Below, in pieces: positions 62,279-64,000 of a stretch of DNA of 64,000 nt (positions are counted from its first letter, which is position 1; each line of letters opens with the position of its first letter). The notes beneath the pieces were generated by a model that was not told where the DNA came from, made no database searches, and saw only the letters and a program-made list of their open reading frames with translations. This DNA comes from Phycisphaerae bacterium (lineage in GTDB: Bacteria > Planctomycetota > Phycisphaerae > UBA1845), in assembly GCA_029260015.1 (NCBI GenBank), contig JAJDEB010000032.1:124001-188000 (forward strand). The letters are read 5' to 3'. The translations under genes were made by a program, and so were the position numbers.

Positions 62279-64000
62279 ATGGCCGACACGCCAGCAATCA
62301 ATTCAAAGAAGTTCGATCTGCCAACGCTCGTCGGCAAAGTGATCGACGCACGCGGTCTATTGCTCCCGATTTTTGCGCTGGCATTGATCGTTGCGATCTT
62401 AACGCCGCTGCCCACGTCGCTGATGGATTTTTTCCTCGCGACGAATATCACGCTGGCGGCTGTCATCATGGTGACAGTGATGTACATCAAAAGCCCGCTG
62501 GAATTCTCATCATTTCCATCGCTGCTGCTGGCGATGACGTTGTTTCGATTGGTCTTAAACATTGGGACCACGCGATTGATTTTGACCAACGCCCAGCAAG
62601 GTGAAGCTGCGGCTGGCAAGGTCATCATGGTCTTTGGAAACTTCGTATCCGGCGGCTCGATCGCTGTGGCGATGATTATCTTTGCGATCATCGTGGTGAT
62701 TCAATTTGTGGTCATCACCAAGGGTGCAACCCGAATCGCCGAAGTCGCCGCACGATTTACGTTGGACGGAATGCCCGGAAAACAGATGGCGATCGATGCC
62801 GATCTCAATGCCGGCACGATTGACGAAGGGGAAGCCAAGCGTCGCCGCAGCGAAATCACACGCGAGGCAGATTTCTATGGAGCGATGGACGGTGCGAGTA
62901 AGTTTGTGCGCGGTGACGCTATCGCCGGCATCATCATCACCATTGTGAACATTCTCGGTGGGCTCTATGTCGGCATGGTCGAACTCGACCTATCGGCTGG
63001 CGACACGCTGCGAATCTTTACGAAGCTGACGATCGGTGACGGCCTCGTGTCGCAGATTCCGGCGTTCATCGTGTCGGTGGCTGCAGCGATGATCGTGACG
63101 CGGAGTGCGTCGAAAAGCAACCTGGGCGGTGAACTGCTTTCGCAAGTGACTGCTCAGCCGGTCGCATTGATATTAGCCGGTTCATTCATGGGCGTGCTCA
63201 TGTTCACACCGCTTCCGAAGGTTCCATTGTTTCTGCTGGGCACGGGATGTGTTTCGATCGCATTGTTGCTGCGACGTGAAGAAGCCCGCGTGAAACGTAA
63301 AGCGAGCGACAAGGAAAAAACCAAACCCAAGGCCAAGGATCGCCCCGAATCGTTCCTCGCGGTCGAGCCGATGGAGTTGGAGGTTGGCTACGGTCTAATC
63401 AAACTGGTCGATCGCAAGCAGGGCGGTGACTTGCTCGATCGCATCACCAACATGCGGCGGCAGATCGTGCAGGAGTTGGGCATCGTCGTGCCACCGATCC
63501 GCATTCGTGACAACATCCAACTGCAACCGAACCAATATGCAGTCAAGATGAAGGGCATGGAGATCGCGCGGGGCGAATCGGTTCCGGGGCATCTGCTCGC
63601 GATCGATTCGGGTACCGTGACCGACAAGATTCACGGGATGGATACCGTCGAACCCGCATTCGGATTGCCAGCGCTTTGGATTCCCGAGTCCGATCGTCAA
63701 AAAGCTGAAATGCGCAACTACACCGTGGTTCCGCCGACGAGTGTGATGGCGACGCACATTACCGAAATCATCAAGCGGCACGGTGATGAGTTGTTGACGC
63801 GGCAGGAAGTCAATCGCCTGCTCGACAATCTCAAAGAACGGGCTCCAAAGCTCGTTGAAGAGGTCGTGCCCAACGTGCTCAAACCGGGTGAGATTCAGGC
63901 GGTTCTTCAACGATTACTCCGCGAACGCGTGCCGATTCGCGACTTGGAAACGATTCTCGAAGCGATGGGCGATTGGGCGCCGCGGACCAAAGATCCCGAA
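62279..64000 (+). CDS. flhA: Flagellar export-gate protein FlhA (3' truncated by window edge)
   Basis: FlhA is the large export-gate ring protein, with eight membrane helices and a cytoplasmic docking platform. The frame is open from ATG 62279 to the last base, giving 574 of an expected 690-700 residues. Visible motifs are FPSLLLAMTLFRLVLNIGTTRLIL, the FHIPEP-type loop region VVITKGATRIAEVAARFTLDGMPGKQMAIDADLNAG, IDEGEAKRRR, GAMDGASKFVRGDAIAG and the cytoplasmic LEVGYGLIKLVD. GGAGAG lies 9 bases before the start. Confidence 0.97.
   Translation, partial: MADTPAINSKKFDLPTLVGKVIDARGLLLPIFALALIVAILTPLPTSLMDFFLATNITLAAVIMVTVMYIKSPLEFSSFPSLLLAMTLFRLVLNIGTTRLILTNAQQGEAAAGKVIMVFGNFVSGGSIAVAMIIFAIIVVIQFVVITKGATRIAEVAARFTLDGMPGKQMAIDADLNAGTIDEGEAKRRRSEITREADFYGAMDGASKFVRGDAIAGIIITIVNILGGLYVGMVELDLSAGDTLRIFTKLTIGDGLVSQIPAFIVSVAAAMIVTRSASKSNLGGELLSQVTAQPVALILAGSFMGVLMFTPLPKVPLFLLGTGCVSIALLLRREEARVKRKASDKEKTKPKAKDRPESFLAVEPMELEVGYGLIKLVDRKQGGDLLDRITNMRRQIVQELGIVVPPIRIRDNIQLQPNQYAVKMKGMEIARGESVPGHLLAIDSGTVTDKIHGMDTVEPAFGLPALWIPESDRQKAEMRNYTVVPPTSVMATHITEIIKRHGDELLTRQEVNRLLDNLKERAPKLVEEVVPNVLKPGEIQAVLQRLLRERVPIRDLETILEAMGDWAPRTKDPE

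Overview
The window is about 64 kb of bacterial chromosome that most resembles a planctomycete of the class Phycisphaerae. The evidence is a lipoprotein with a C-terminal dockerin-like calcium-loop tail (GDLDNDGDVDGNDYDRF), small membrane proteins ending in a CARCGYDIR...CPECG zinc ribbon, a conserved five-cysteine N-terminal domain, a squalene-cyclase-like repeat protein and very sparse operons outside the flagellar locus. The assignment to class is inference; no rRNA is present.

The left 40 kb is mostly housekeeping genes in short units on both strands. Positions 1-6.2 kb hold a partial prenyltransferase-like repeat protein, metF, tRNA-Tyr, a BLUF-domain protein with an altered photochemical site, and an acetolactate synthase/aldehyde dehydrogenase pair. 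Positions 6.7-11.7 kb hold groES-groEL, a small unknown gene with a clear terminator, and priA. Positions 11.7-16.6 kb carry aspartate-family amino acid genes: homoserine dehydrogenase, a one-base-overlapping ApgM-family enzyme that is probably the homoserine kinase, an unknown gene, and aspartokinase. Positions 16.6-32.2 kb hold a membrane-anchored nuclease, an S46 dipeptidyl peptidase, an FMN reductase, a cyclophilin, an MFS-acyltransferase fusion, a dockerin-bearing lipoprotein, three small envelope proteins, glucan phosphorylase and a PpiD-like foldase. Positions 32.2-37.9 kb hold prfB (expressed through a programmed +1 frameshift that I could read directly), a lipoprotein with two cyclophilin domains, purB and pyrE.

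From about 38 kb to the right edge lies a flagellar locus on the + strand. A TPR membrane protein, a FlgN-like chaperone and a soluble histidine kinase/sigma-54 activator pair (FlrB/FlrC type) precede flgB-flgC-fliE-fliF-fliG-fliH-fliI-fliJ-(motE-like)-fliK-flgD-flgE-flbD-motA-motB-fliL-fliN-fliO-fliP-fliQ-fliR-flhB-flhA (flhA cut by the edge). Gene order follows the Bacillus/spirochaete type fla operon, but fliM is absent from its usual place between fliL and fliN, and FliN carries three tandem copies of the peptide that normally sits at the FliM N terminus and binds CheY-P. FlgD is also unusual: it has two tandem copies of its beta (Tudor-like) domain and no Ig-like domain.

A family of small inverted repeats built on GTAGGGTG/CACCCTAC and GTAGGTCGGGTC arms lies at gene ends in the 16-27 kb region, with a decayed copy between fliK and flgD.
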